The notes under the pieces: generated by a model
Database searches by the model: none
Seen by the model: the letters and a program-made list of their open reading frames with translations, nothing else
What the model was told of the DNA's origin: nothing
Part shown: positions 1 to 7,682 of the stretch, piece after piece
How positions within the stretch are numbered: position 1 is the stretch's first letter
Layout: every line of letters begins with the position of its first letter
NCBI GenBank assembly: GCA_910577935.1
Contig: CAJTOT010000016.1
Coordinates: forward strand, 1 to 64,000
DNA: 64,000 bases
Reading direction: 5' to 3'
Source: an uncultured Hungatella sp.
Lineage (GTDB): Bacteria > Bacillota > Clostridia > Lachnospirales > Lachnospiraceae
Program-made: the position numbers and the translations under genes

Positions 1-57
1 GCAGGCGATTTTCATGGATTTTTGCTGGTTGCTGTGAACGCATGTGAACAGTAACTC
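1..57. repeat. Dispersed intergenic repeat, copy 1 (cut by window edge)
   Basis: This stretch shares a long near-identical block with 10651-10728 and 21211-21258 (core GATTTTCATGGATTTTTGC, then GGTTGCT). Here the end forms a short hairpin, GTTGCTGT pairing with ACAGTAAC at about 29-57. All three copies are intergenic. The left end may lie outside the window. Confidence 0.75.
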
Positions 58-94
58 TTCTGCCGTTTGGCCAAACTCAAAGCAGGCATTCGGC

Positions 95-123
95 TTGCGC
101 CAAATCATAAGGTATGCTATAAT
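95..123 (+). promoter_or_regulatory. Promoter for the GGDEF response regulator
   Basis: TTGCGC at 95-100, a 17-base spacer and TATAAT at 118-123, with an extended -10 TG one base upstream. It lies 67 bases before the gene start. Confidence 0.6.
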
Positions 124-189
124 GAATTCGTCAAAAGAAGAACTTGATAAAAACAACTTAGTGATGGAAGTGAGATAAGGGGTATATTG

Positions 190-1125
190 ATGGAAAAAGT
201 ATTAATTGTTGATGACAGTCCTACGCAGTCTGCCCAATTAAAATCTATTTTGGACACTGAATATGATATTACGATAGCCCAGACAGCAGAAGAGGGTCTC
301 GCTTATGCAAGCGCCGGAGGGTATTCTCTGATTCTTTTGGATGTAGTCATGCCGGGGATGGATGGTTTTACCCTGCTGAAGAAATTACAGGAGGAGATCA
401 TCACTCAGAGCGTTCCGGTGATTCTGATCACGAGCCTTTCCGATATACAGCACGAACAGCTTGGACTGACTCTGGGAGCGGTTGATTACATATCAAAGCC
501 GTTTCACCCGCTGATTGTAAAGGCGAGAGTCAATACCCATATCAAATTATATAGGTATCGCAAACAGGTGGAGCAGCAGTCCATGACCGACCAGCTGACG
601 GGAATAGCCAACAGGCGCAGGCATGACCATTACAGCGTTGTAAAGTGGAACGAGGCCACCCGCCTCCAGATTCCTTTTTCCATATGTATATTTGACATTG
701 ATCATTTTAAAGTATACAATGACACTTTTGGTCATCCGGCCGGAGATAAAGTTATCGCAAAGGTGGCTGATGTCGCAGCTTCCCACCTGCAGCGGAGCAC
801 GGATTTTGTGGCGCGCTACGGTGGGGAAGAATTCGTGGCTTTCTTTTTAGGCGACAATGCAGATAAGGCGTTCAGATATGTGAAGAAGATCCGTCAGGCA
901 GTGGAGGACCTCCATATAATTCACAATTCTCCGGTCTCCCAGTGGGTGACGATCAGCGTGGGAGGAATTACCGCGGTTCCCCAGAGGGAGAATTCTTATG
1001 AAGTTTATCTGAAAATCGCTGACACTATGTTATATGACGCCAAGAAGGTGGGGCGGAACAGGGTGGTGTGGGCCAATGAAAAGATGGAGCAGTGGTTTGA
1101 GGAACATGTTGAGCCTGCCAGGTAG
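190..1125 (+). CDS. Response regulator diguanylate cyclase (REC-GGDEF)
   Basis: A PleD-like two-domain protein of 311 residues that should make cyclic di-GMP from GTP in the cytoplasm when its receiver is phosphorylated. The receiver domain (about 1-120) has the acidic pair D8-D9, phosphoacceptor D51 and K103. The C-terminal GGDEF domain (about 130-305) carries the active motif GGEEF at 211-215 and an RxxD inhibitory site (RSTD, 202-205) exactly five residues upstream, so product feedback is expected. A TTG lies just before this ATG; the ATG is preferred because AAGGGG sits about seven bases upstream. No cognate kinase is adjacent. The family call is firm; the input signal is unknown. Confidence 0.93.
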   Translation: MEKVLIVDDSPTQSAQLKSILDTEYDITIAQTAEEGLAYASAGGYSLILLDVVMPGMDGFTLLKKLQEEIITQSVPVILITSLSDIQHEQLGLTLGAVDYISKPFHPLIVKARVNTHIKLYRYRKQVEQQSMTDQLTGIANRRRHDHYSVVKWNEATRLQIPFSICIFDIDHFKVYNDTFGHPAGDKVIAKVADVAASHLQRSTDFVARYGGEEFVAFFLGDNADKAFRYVKKIRQAVEDLHIIHNSPVSQWVTISVGGITAVPQRENSYEVYLKIADTMLYDAKKVGRNRVVWANEKMEQWFEEHVEPAR

Positions 1126-1157
1126 GAAGGAAGAGCGAAGGCAGAGGAATAAGGGCA

Positions 1158-1598
1158 ATGAGCTATACCATCGATAATTGGGAGACGGTTTTCAAGTCCG
1201 CGGTTGCGCCGCTCCAGGAGCGGTACGGTCTTCGGGTCTGGGCGGACAAGGCGAACGACAAGTGAAGAGCAGCCTCATCTCGGGGACACCACGGACCGGC
1301 CCAACATAGAGCGGGGAGTAAAACGGGAAATATTGAATCAGAGCGGAAATATTTCCATCAACACCAATAATACCTCCAATGACATCATGAGGGCCAGGGC
1401 AGCAGCGTCGTCCGGCTGGAGAAGCCCACAACAGGCCCGAAGCTAAAGGCGAATAATATGAAAGACGGCAGAACCTATTACTGCGCAGTGAGGGCGGTGA
1501 AATCCGCCGGCGGTCAGGAGGTTTACTCCGATTGGGTGTACTTTTCCTATATTTTTTCCAATGACAGTTCAGAGGATTTGATTATTCATGTACAATAA
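1158..1598 (+). pseudogene. Decayed secreted/Fn3-like gene remnant
   Basis: This roughly 560-base stretch between the diguanylate cyclase and the next gene has no intact long frame. A 35-codon frame from 1158 to 1265 begins with MSYTIDNWETVF. A different frame, readable from about 1401 and ending at 1598, gives a plausible fibronectin-III-like tail (DGRTYYCAVRAVKSAGG, then a YSDWVYFSYIF strand). The pieces are in different frames, which suggests frameshifts and deletions in an old gene. I see no start with a good ribosome site for the tail. It could also be chance coding in non-coding DNA; the regular strand pattern of the tail argues mildly against that. Confidence 0.35.
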
Positions 1599-1642
1599 AA
1601 GACAGCCGGCCGGTGAGAGCGAACACCGGCTGGCTGTCTTTT
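1597..1642. terminator. Bidirectional rho-independent terminator
   Basis: A 19-bp stem with one G-T mismatch (AAAAGACAGCC...GGCTGTCTTTT) and an 8-base loop, flanked by A-run and T-run. It separates the remnant on the plus strand from the converging regulator on the minus strand. Confidence 0.85.
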
Positions 1643-1690
1643 GGCTTCTTTTCTTGCATTATTCTTATCTTCTCCGGCAAATCTGCCCTG

Positions 1691-3901
1691 TCACTTGTTC
1701 AGGGATTTCAGATAGTCCTGGGCGTCTGCCAGGGCTTCTCTGGGCGTTCTCTGCCCGCTCAGGGCATCTAACAGATTTTTCCCCAATTGACATTCGAATT
1801 CCTTCTGATCGTAGTTAAAGGAGCGGAAGGACAGGAGCGGCCTGCTGATGCCGTCCTTGATGTGCTCTGCCAGATAGGCGAGCCACGGGTAGATGTCGAT
1901 GACCTCCTGCTGTTCGTAGACCACAGAAGAGGAGGAGATGCCCCCCAGCATCACTAAGTCGGCGGCGATCTCCGGCCCGGTTGCCCACTGGACGAAGCGC
2001 CAGGCGTCCAGGGGATGTCCGGAGAGCCGTCCCACTCCCAGGGAACCTCCGGCCAGAAGGGAATTGTTGCCGGGAAGAGGCGCAAATCCGATGTCTCCGT
2101 TAAAGGCGGCGCCCTCGGCCCGGACGAAGAGGGAGGCATAGTGGAGATACAAGATGGTGGTGGCGTAGGAGCCGTTGACGAACCCGGAAGCCACCTCGCT
2201 CCAGTCCTGTGTGGGGGACATACAGGCGTATTTGGAAAAACGGATATAGTCCTCCAGAGCCTGGACGGCGCCGGGGGTCTGGAGGTTGATCATGCCGGCA
2301 GGGGTGTATACCAGCCCTCCCGCCGAGATCAGCCGCGGAAGGTATTCGCTGGTGACGGAGGTTTGGCTGGTGTGGGCGGCGATGCTGGCGCCGAAGGGGG
2401 TGGGAGAGTCGGGGCGGCAGGAGCGGGTAAAAAACCTGGCGGCGGTCTCCAGCTCCTGGTAAGTGGAGGGGACCTTCAAGGGCTTGCCGTATTCCTCATA
2501 AAAAACCCTCTGCTGCGCCACACTCTCGAAGAGGGACTTCCTGTAGAACAGAAGCTGCATGCTGATGTCAAAGGGGCAGGTGTAGAGGGTCCGGCCGGAT
2601 TTGGAGTAGTCTTCCGGGATAGAGTCCAGGAAATGGGAAAAATAACCGCCGGCGTCCGGATCAATCTCCTCCAGAGGGCGGAATATTTTCGGGGCCATCA
2701 GAGACAGGCAGGAGGGATCCACCCGGATAATGTCCCACTGCTCTTCTTCGGACAGGGCCTTCACCAGAAGCTGGCTTAAGGGCACTGTGACGATGTCCAC
2801 CTGGATGCCGGTGTTTTTTGCAAACTGGGGAACCAGGGTTTTCAGGGCAGCGACGGTGGGCGTGTTGTGGGAGAGCATCCGCAGGGAGGCCCGGCTGGCC
2901 GCAGGCGCGGAACCAGAGAACCTGCCGGCGGATGGGGGGATAGGAGTTTCCAGGGCTCTGGCCCCATGACAGATTCGGGAGGGGGAGAAAACCTGGGAAC
3001 CGGGAGGGCATTTTTCTTCTAAAGACTTCATCAGCCGGCCTGTCGCCGAGATTCCCATATAGCGGTAATTCAGCTGTATCTGTATAAAATGATTGTCCGG
3101 CAGAGGCGAGAGGGGGGCGGGGCAGATGATATGGGGAGAAGCACCGGTAAAACGGGCAAAAGCGTTCTCCGCCAGCCGGGCCAGATGCTGGCTTCCGGCG
3201 ATGCAGTAGTCGGTGTCGGGGAAAGCGGCGGCCAGTTGGTAGGAGGCCGGGGACTGCTCCCCGTGGCGGTTCTCCCCTATGCGGCTTTCCTCTATGGGAA
3301 GAAGCCGGACAAGATGTTCACGAAACTCTTCCTGATCCCGGAAGGCCAGGGAATCGGTGAGCAGGGAGACCCTGGCGCCGGGAGGGATGAGGGAGGCTGC
3401 CATGGAGGCTGTCTCCGCCATGTCAAAGGTGCAGGAGCAGAGACCTTCCCGGCAGCCTGACCGCTCTAAAAAAATTACGGGAAGCTTCTGGGATAAAAAC
3501 GGGGCATACTCCAGGGCCTTTGACTCCAGGCAGGAGACGGTGAGGACTCCCATGACCTTTTCCTTCGTGGCCTGGAGGATGACTTCCCTCTCTCTGTAGG
3601 GCTGGTCGCCGGAGATATACAGGCAGACCTTGCAGTCATGCCTCTTTGCCTCAGTCAGGATTCCCATATATAACTCGCTGTATTGTTTCTCGGAAATATC
3701 GGGGAGGATGAGAGCGATGGACTCGGATACGCCTTTTCTCAAGGTGCTGGCTCTCTGGTCCAGGCTGTAGCCCAGCCTGGCGGCAGCCTCCTCCACCAGC
3801 CGGATTTTTTCGTAGCTGACTCCGCCGCGCCCGTTGAGAACATTGGAAACTGTGCCTCTGGATACGCCGGCGGCTTTTGCTATGTCATTCATGGTCGCCA
3901 T
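1691..3901 (-). CDS. LacI-type regulator fused to a solute-binding protein domain
   Basis: A 736-residue chimera. Residues 1-60 are a LacI helix-turn-helix (MNDIAKAAGVSRGTVSNVLN), followed to about residue 340 by a LacI/periplasmic-binding-type sensor. From about 355 to the end comes what reads as a family 1 extracellular solute-binding protein, about 380 residues, with no signal peptide and therefore cytoplasmic. Usual LacI proteins are about 340 residues, so the second binding domain is a real addition. The start is supported by AGGAGG eight bases upstream. The gene is divergent from the HAD/TctCBA operon and probably controls it and itself. The ligand is unknown; the double sensor suggests either two ligands or a carbohydrate-type effector distinct from the transported compound. 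Confidence 0.88.
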   Translation of the reverse strand: MATMNDIAKAAGVSRGTVSNVLNGRGGVSYEKIRLVEEAAARLGYSLDQRASTLRKGVSESIALILPDISEKQYSELYMGILTEAKRHDCKVCLYISGDQPYREREVILQATKEKVMGVLTVSCLESKALEYAPFLSQKLPVIFLERSGCREGLCSCTFDMAETASMAASLIPPGARVSLLTDSLAFRDQEEFREHLVRLLPIEESRIGENRHGEQSPASYQLAAAFPDTDYCIAGSQHLARLAENAFARFTGASPHIICPAPLSPLPDNHFIQIQLNYRYMGISATGRLMKSLEEKCPPGSQVFSPSRICHGARALETPIPPSAGRFSGSAPAASRASLRMLSHNTPTVAALKTLVPQFAKNTGIQVDIVTVPLSQLLVKALSEEEQWDIIRVDPSCLSLMAPKIFRPLEEIDPDAGGYFSHFLDSIPEDYSKSGRTLYTCPFDISMQLLFYRKSLFESVAQQRVFYEEYGKPLKVPSTYQELETAARFFTRSCRPDSPTPFGASIAAHTSQTSVTSEYLPRLISAGGLVYTPAGMINLQTPGAVQALEDYIRFSKYACMSPTQDWSEVASGFVNGSYATTILYLHYASLFVRAEGAAFNGDIGFAPLPGNNSLLAGGSLGVGRLSGHPLDAWRFVQWATGPEIAADLVMLGGISSSSVVYEQQEVIDIYPWLAYLAEHIKDGISRPLLSFRSFNYDQKEFECQLGKNLLDALSGQRTPREALADAQDYLKSLNK

Positions 3902-3975
3902 ATGCAGGCCCTCCTAAATTTTTGCCGATCTCAAAATCTGCCCTAAAGGGGCTTCTTTTTGACCCTGGTATCATC

Positions 3976-4004
3976 ATCATATCACAATTTACAGGTTTTG
4001 ACCA
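3976..4004 (-). promoter_or_regulatory. Promoter of the LacI-SBP regulator
   Basis: On the minus strand: TGGTCA, 17-base spacer, TATGAT. It lies back-to-back with the stronger promoter at 4041-4069, so one bound regulator could affect both. Confidence 0.55.
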
Positions 4005-4009
4005 TGAAA

Positions 4010-4053
4010 TGGAACGAGATAATAAAAATATACAAAAATATTGACACGTTCCA
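4010..4053. promoter_or_regulatory. Possible operator half-sites between divergent promoters
   Basis: TGGAACG at 4010-4016 and its inverted copy CGTTCCA at 4047-4053 are 30 bases apart. The left arm lies just upstream of the minus-strand -35 box; the right arm lies inside the spacer of the plus-strand promoter. This placement suits repression of the operon by the adjacent regulator, but the wide gap is unusual for a single LacI dimer, so looping or two weak sites would be needed. Confidence 0.4.
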
Positions 4054-4069
4054 AAAACGGTGATAGAAT
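4041..4069 (+). promoter_or_regulatory. Promoter of the HAD-TctCBA-MBL operon
   Basis: Perfect -35 TTGACA at 4041-4046, 17-base spacer and TAGAAT at 4064-4069. It precedes the first HAD gene by about 50 bases. Confidence 0.75.
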
Positions 4070-4117
4070 ATAGAAAAAGGCTGCTGGGGACAACGGCAGA
4101 TACAAGGAGGATTTACC

Positions 4118-4951
4118 ATGAGAATTAAGGCGGTTCTTCTGGATTTTGACGGGACTACCCTTCAGAGAGACCAGGTGTTCATCTCGGTGAGGAACATGTA
4201 TGCCATCAGAAAGGCCCTGGACAGGGGGGTTTACATCATCCCCTCCACGGGCAGGGCGGAGAATATGCAGCCTCCCCAGATCGAAGCTGAGAAGCGGATT
4301 CGCTACTACATCACGTCAGGGGGAACCAGGGTGGTGGACCACAGCACGGGGGAGGTGATCTACCAGGAGATTCTGACGCCGGAGGACAGCGCCGGGATAT
4401 GCAGGATTTTTGAGGAGAAGCAGATCTATACGGAGATCGCGTCCGGGGGAAAGATCTATCTGGAACGGGAAGTGGCAGAGCATCTGGAGAGGTATCCGGT
4501 GCCCTCCCACCATGTGTGGTTTATCGAGGCCGGCCGGCAGATCGTCATCGAAAAGCCGTCAGAATACTTTCTGAACCACGGGATGGGAATCGAGAAGGTG
4601 AATATGTACGGGATTCCCGAGAAACTCCAGCAGGAGATCTATGACCAGGTGGAGAACTCGGGAGTGGCCCACATCACAGACCCTCTGGGAAAGGATATGC
4701 AGTTTTTCCCCAGAGGGCTGGACCGGACCAGAGGAATTGAAAAGCTGCTGGATAAGCTGGGCATCGCCATGGATCAGGTTATGAGCATCGGCGACTCCGT
4801 GCTGGACGCGGACGCCATCAGGGCATCAGGAGTCGGGGTTGCCATGGGCAACGCTCCTTCCTGGCTGAAAGAGCAGGCGGATTTTGTCACCGCCCCTTAC
4901 GACCAGGACGGCGTGGCGGAAGCGATTGAGAAGTTTATTCTGGGAGAGTGA
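4118..4951 (+). CDS. Cof-type HAD hydrolase
   Basis: A 277-residue haloacid dehalogenase superfamily protein of the Cof (type IIB cap) group, normally a phosphatase acting on sugar phosphates or similar small phosphorylated metabolites. Motif I is DFDGTT (D9, D11 catalytic), motif II is the STGR segment near residue 47, and the C-terminal GDSVLDADA gives the metal-binding acidic residues. AAGGAGG stands before the ATG. First gene of an operon with a second HAD, a TctCBA transporter and an MBL hydrolase, so the substrate is probably related to the imported compound. The exact substrate cannot be read from sequence. Confidence 0.9.
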   Translation: MRIKAVLLDFDGTTLQRDQVFISVRNMYAIRKALDRGVYIIPSTGRAENMQPPQIEAEKRIRYYITSGGTRVVDHSTGEVIYQEILTPEDSAGICRIFEEKQIYTEIASGGKIYLEREVAEHLERYPVPSHHVWFIEAGRQIVIEKPSEYFLNHGMGIEKVNMYGIPEKLQQEIYDQVENSGVAHITDPLGKDMQFFPRGLDRTRGIEKLLDKLGIAMDQVMSIGDSVLDADAIRASGVGVAMGNAPSWLKEQADFVTAPYDQDGVAEAIEKFILGE

Positions 4952-4967
4952 GAGAGGAGGAGGAATT

Positions 4968-5840
4968 ATGGGAAGAGAGTTGCTGACAGGATTTCGGCCG
5001 CGCCGCGACCGACTGGTGTGCATCGACTCCGACGGGTGCGTGTTCGACACCATGGAGCTGAAGCATAAGGAGTGCTTTTGTCCGGCGATGATCAAGCACT
5101 GGGGGCTGCAGCCTGTTTCCAAGTATGCCAGGAGGGCGTGGGAATTCGAGAATCTGTACTCCAAGGACAGGGGGCAGTCGCGGTTTATAACCCTGTACCG
5201 GTCCATAGAACTGCTGAAGGACTGGGATGAGGTGAAAGAATACGGATTTGTGTTCCCGGATACACAGGCGCTGGGGCGATGGCTCTCTGAGGCGCCGGTG
5301 ACAAGCAACCAGGCACTGGAAGAATCGGATGATCCGGTGCTGCAGAGGACCCTCAAGTGGTCTCTGGAGGTGAATGAGCGGGTGGCGGACATGGTTTATG
5401 GTATACCGCCGTTTCCCAACGCCAGAGAAGTGGTGACAGCCCTCAGCAGCCAGGCGGACATCATCGTGGTCTCTGCCACGGCCAGGGATGCCCTGATGAG
5501 AGAGTGGGAGGAGAACGGGCTGCTGGACTGTGTGTCTCTGATCTGTTCCCAGGATGAGGGGACCAAAAGAGAGTGCATCCAGGCGGTGAAAGACCATTAT
5601 GGTCCGGACCGGGTGCTGATGATCGGCGACGCGCCGGGGGATCTGCAGGCAGCCCATGACAACGGCGCGCTGTTTTACCCTGTCAGACCGGGAGATGAGA
5701 TAGGTTCCTGGAAAGAGATGAGAGAGACGTATATGGGGCAGTTCCTGGACGGAAACTACAGAGGAGAGAGTGAAGACATGCTGATCCGGCGGTTTGACCG
5801 GTGTTTGCCCCTTCTGCCTCCGTGGAAGGAAAAAGAGTGA
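4968..5840 (+). CDS. HAD family hydrolase
   Basis: A 290-residue HAD protein unlike its neighbour in cap type. Motif I reads CIDSDGCVFD (D20, D22), motif II is the VVSATARDA segment, and motif IV is IGDAPGDLQAA, with a helical insertion between motifs I and II as in type I cap members. The start at 4968 is preferred over upstream in-frame codons because GAGGAGGAGG lies right before it and it begins only 16 bases after the previous stop. With the Cof-type HAD it makes a two-phosphatase pair ahead of the transporter. Substrate unknown; phosphoglycolate-type activity is possible but unsupported. Confidence 0.85.
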   Translation: MGRELLTGFRPRRDRLVCIDSDGCVFDTMELKHKECFCPAMIKHWGLQPVSKYARRAWEFENLYSKDRGQSRFITLYRSIELLKDWDEVKEYGFVFPDTQALGRWLSEAPVTSNQALEESDDPVLQRTLKWSLEVNERVADMVYGIPPFPNAREVVTALSSQADIIVVSATARDALMREWEENGLLDCVSLICSQDEGTKRECIQAVKDHYGPDRVLMIGDAPGDLQAAHDNGALFYPVRPGDEIGSWKEMRETYMGQFLDGNYRGESEDMLIRRFDRCLPLLPPWKEKE

Positions 5841-5917
5841 CGTGGGTGGGGAGAGCCAGGCCGGGCTTTGGCTCAGGCTGAGGAAATTTTAATAAAACAA
5901 TATGAGGAGGTAACACT

Positions 5918-6919
5918 ATGAAAAGCAGAAGAATCGCAGCGGCTGTCCTGGCGGCAGCTTTGTCGGCGGCAGTTCTCACAGGATGCGGCAGCGCCGGGGG
6001 CAGCAGTTTTCCGGACCCGGAGAAGACCATCACCCTGATCGTTCCCCAGGGGGCCGGCGGCGGCACGGACACCCAGGCCCGGCAGCTGGTGGAGGCCATG
6101 AAGGCAGTTTCAGGCAACAACAACATTATTGTGGAAAATGTCACCGGAGGCTCCACAGGAACCGGGACCAACCAGGTTATTGATTCCGAGGCCGACGGGT
6201 ATACCCTTCTGATGTACGGGACCTACGTGATCTGCGGAACCATGACAGGTTACACAGACGGCTTTGAGAAGCTGGATTTTATCACCGGCCTGTCCATGGA
6301 ACCTTTTGTCCTGGCGGTTCAGGCGGACTCCCCTTACCAGACCCTGGACGACTTGATTCAGGCGGCAAAGGCGGATGCCGGAACCATCACCCTGGGCAAC
6401 GCAGGAGCTACCGCCACCACAGGCGTAGTCGCCTACGGACTGAACAATGCCCTGGAGACGCCCTTCAATGTGGTCTCCTTCAACGGAGGCGCGGAGCTGA
6501 TTCCGGCGGTTCTGGGAGGGCACTGCGTGGCGGGCATCTTCTCCCAGTCGGAGGTTCTGTCCAACATGGACGGGCTGCGGCCGCTGGTGTTCTTCGGGGA
6601 TGGACATTCGGTTCTGGAGGAGCTGAAGGACGTGCCCAATCTGGAAGAATCCGGCTACGGCGACCTGGTGGTTCCCGGCGGCTGCTTCCGGGGAATCTGC
6701 GCTCCCAAGGGCACCCCGGATGAGGTGAAGAACTACCTGGCAGATACTCTGGAGAAGGCTTACAATTCGGATTCTTTCCAGAATTGGCTGAAGGATCAGG
6801 GACTTCTGGGCGACTACTCCAGGCTGGGGGATTTTGAAAAATACAATGAGGAGATGGTGGAGAACTTGAAGCCCATCATCAAGGCCACCGGCCTGGCAGC
6901 GGGCAAATACGCGGAGTAG
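5918..6919 (+). CDS. tctC: TctC/Bug-family substrate-binding lipoprotein
   Basis: The 333-residue extracytoplasmic receptor of a tripartite tricarboxylate transporter. Residues 1-23 are a lipoprotein signal ending in the lipobox AVLTGC, so it should be anchored on the outer face of the membrane. The mature part starts with the Bug signature (ITLIVPQGAGGGTD) that binds carboxylate ligands, and retains GNAGATATTG and the C-terminal APKGTPDEV segment. It is followed by TctB and TctA in the usual order. Family members bind citrate, tartrate, terephthalate and other acids; the ligand here is not predictable. Confidence 0.92.
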   Translation: MKSRRIAAAVLAAALSAAVLTGCGSAGGSSFPDPEKTITLIVPQGAGGGTDTQARQLVEAMKAVSGNNNIIVENVTGGSTGTGTNQVIDSEADGYTLLMYGTYVICGTMTGYTDGFEKLDFITGLSMEPFVLAVQADSPYQTLDDLIQAAKADAGTITLGNAGATATTGVVAYGLNNALETPFNVVSFNGGAELIPAVLGGHCVAGIFSQSEVLSNMDGLRPLVFFGDGHSVLEELKDVPNLEESGYGDLVVPGGCFRGICAPKGTPDEVKNYLADTLEKAYNSDSFQNWLKDQGLLGDYSRLGDFEKYNEEMVENLKPIIKATGLAAGKYAE

Positions 6920-6962
6920 GAGAAACATGTCCGTCAGTGAAAGAGATGGGAAGGTGCGGTAA

Positions 6963-7664
6963 ATGAAAGGAAAAGTCAAACTGATGCCGGCTGTGATGAC
7001 CGTGCTGTCGGCGCTGTATTTTGTCTATGTCCTCACCAGCGAGGACACCATCCTTGCGGCGGACGCCGTGGGAGGAGATCCGGGAGGCAAGGTGCTTCCC
7101 CTTGCCATGGCGGTATTTCTGTTTCTCGGATTCCTCTGCATCACTATAAAGGAGCGCCCGGACGGGGAGGCGATGGATTCGGGGACGAGAAATCTGTTTC
7201 TCGTTACCCTGGGGCTGTCGGCGCTGTATGTGCTGCTGATCCGTTATGTAGGGTTTGTCATTCTCTCCACCCTGCTCCTCTACAGCCTGGAATACATCTA
7301 CACTACAATCGGTGAGACGAGAGACAAGAAACTGGCGGTTCTGGGAGGCGCGGGAACCCTGGGAATTACGGTGGCGGCGTTCTTTGTCATGCGGATGATC
7401 ACCAGAAACCTGATGAGCCTGGCGAGGGCGGGGGTTCTCCCGCAGATCTTCACCGTCACGGCTTTCGAGGCCTGCATCTCCCTGGTGTATGTGGGGCTTA
7501 CGGCCCTTCTCCTCAGCAGGACTCTGTGCAGGAGGCTTGCGGGGGAGAGGACGGCCCGGATCAGGCAGGCGGGGCTTTTAACCATGACCGCGGTGCTGTT
7601 TTTATATGTGGTGTTCAAACAGTTTTTCAGTGTCAACCTGGCGGCGGGCATATTGAATATTTAG
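6963..7664 (+). CDS. tctB: TctB-like small membrane subunit
   Basis: A 233-residue integral membrane protein with about six hydrophobic segments, lying between TctC and TctA. Typical TctB proteins are 140-180 residues with four helices; the first four segments here (up to about residue 145) fit that and the last two form an extra hairpin. Sequence conservation in TctB is low, so the call rests mainly on position and topology. GGGAAGG precedes the start. It should associate with TctA in the membrane. Confidence 0.85.
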   Translation: MKGKVKLMPAVMTVLSALYFVYVLTSEDTILAADAVGGDPGGKVLPLAMAVFLFLGFLCITIKERPDGEAMDSGTRNLFLVTLGLSALYVLLIRYVGFVILSTLLLYSLEYIYTTIGETRDKKLAVLGGAGTLGITVAAFFVMRMITRNLMSLARAGVLPQIFTVTAFEACISLVYVGLTALLLSRTLCRRLAGERTARIRQAGLLTMTAVLFLYVVFKQFFSVNLAAGILNI

Positions 7665-7682
7665 AGGAGGGAGGCTGCGGAT

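Noticed and set aside
1938..2779. Plus-strand frames opposite the LacI-SBP gene
   Set aside because: Glycine-rich translation without motifs, no ribosome site, opposite a convincing gene.
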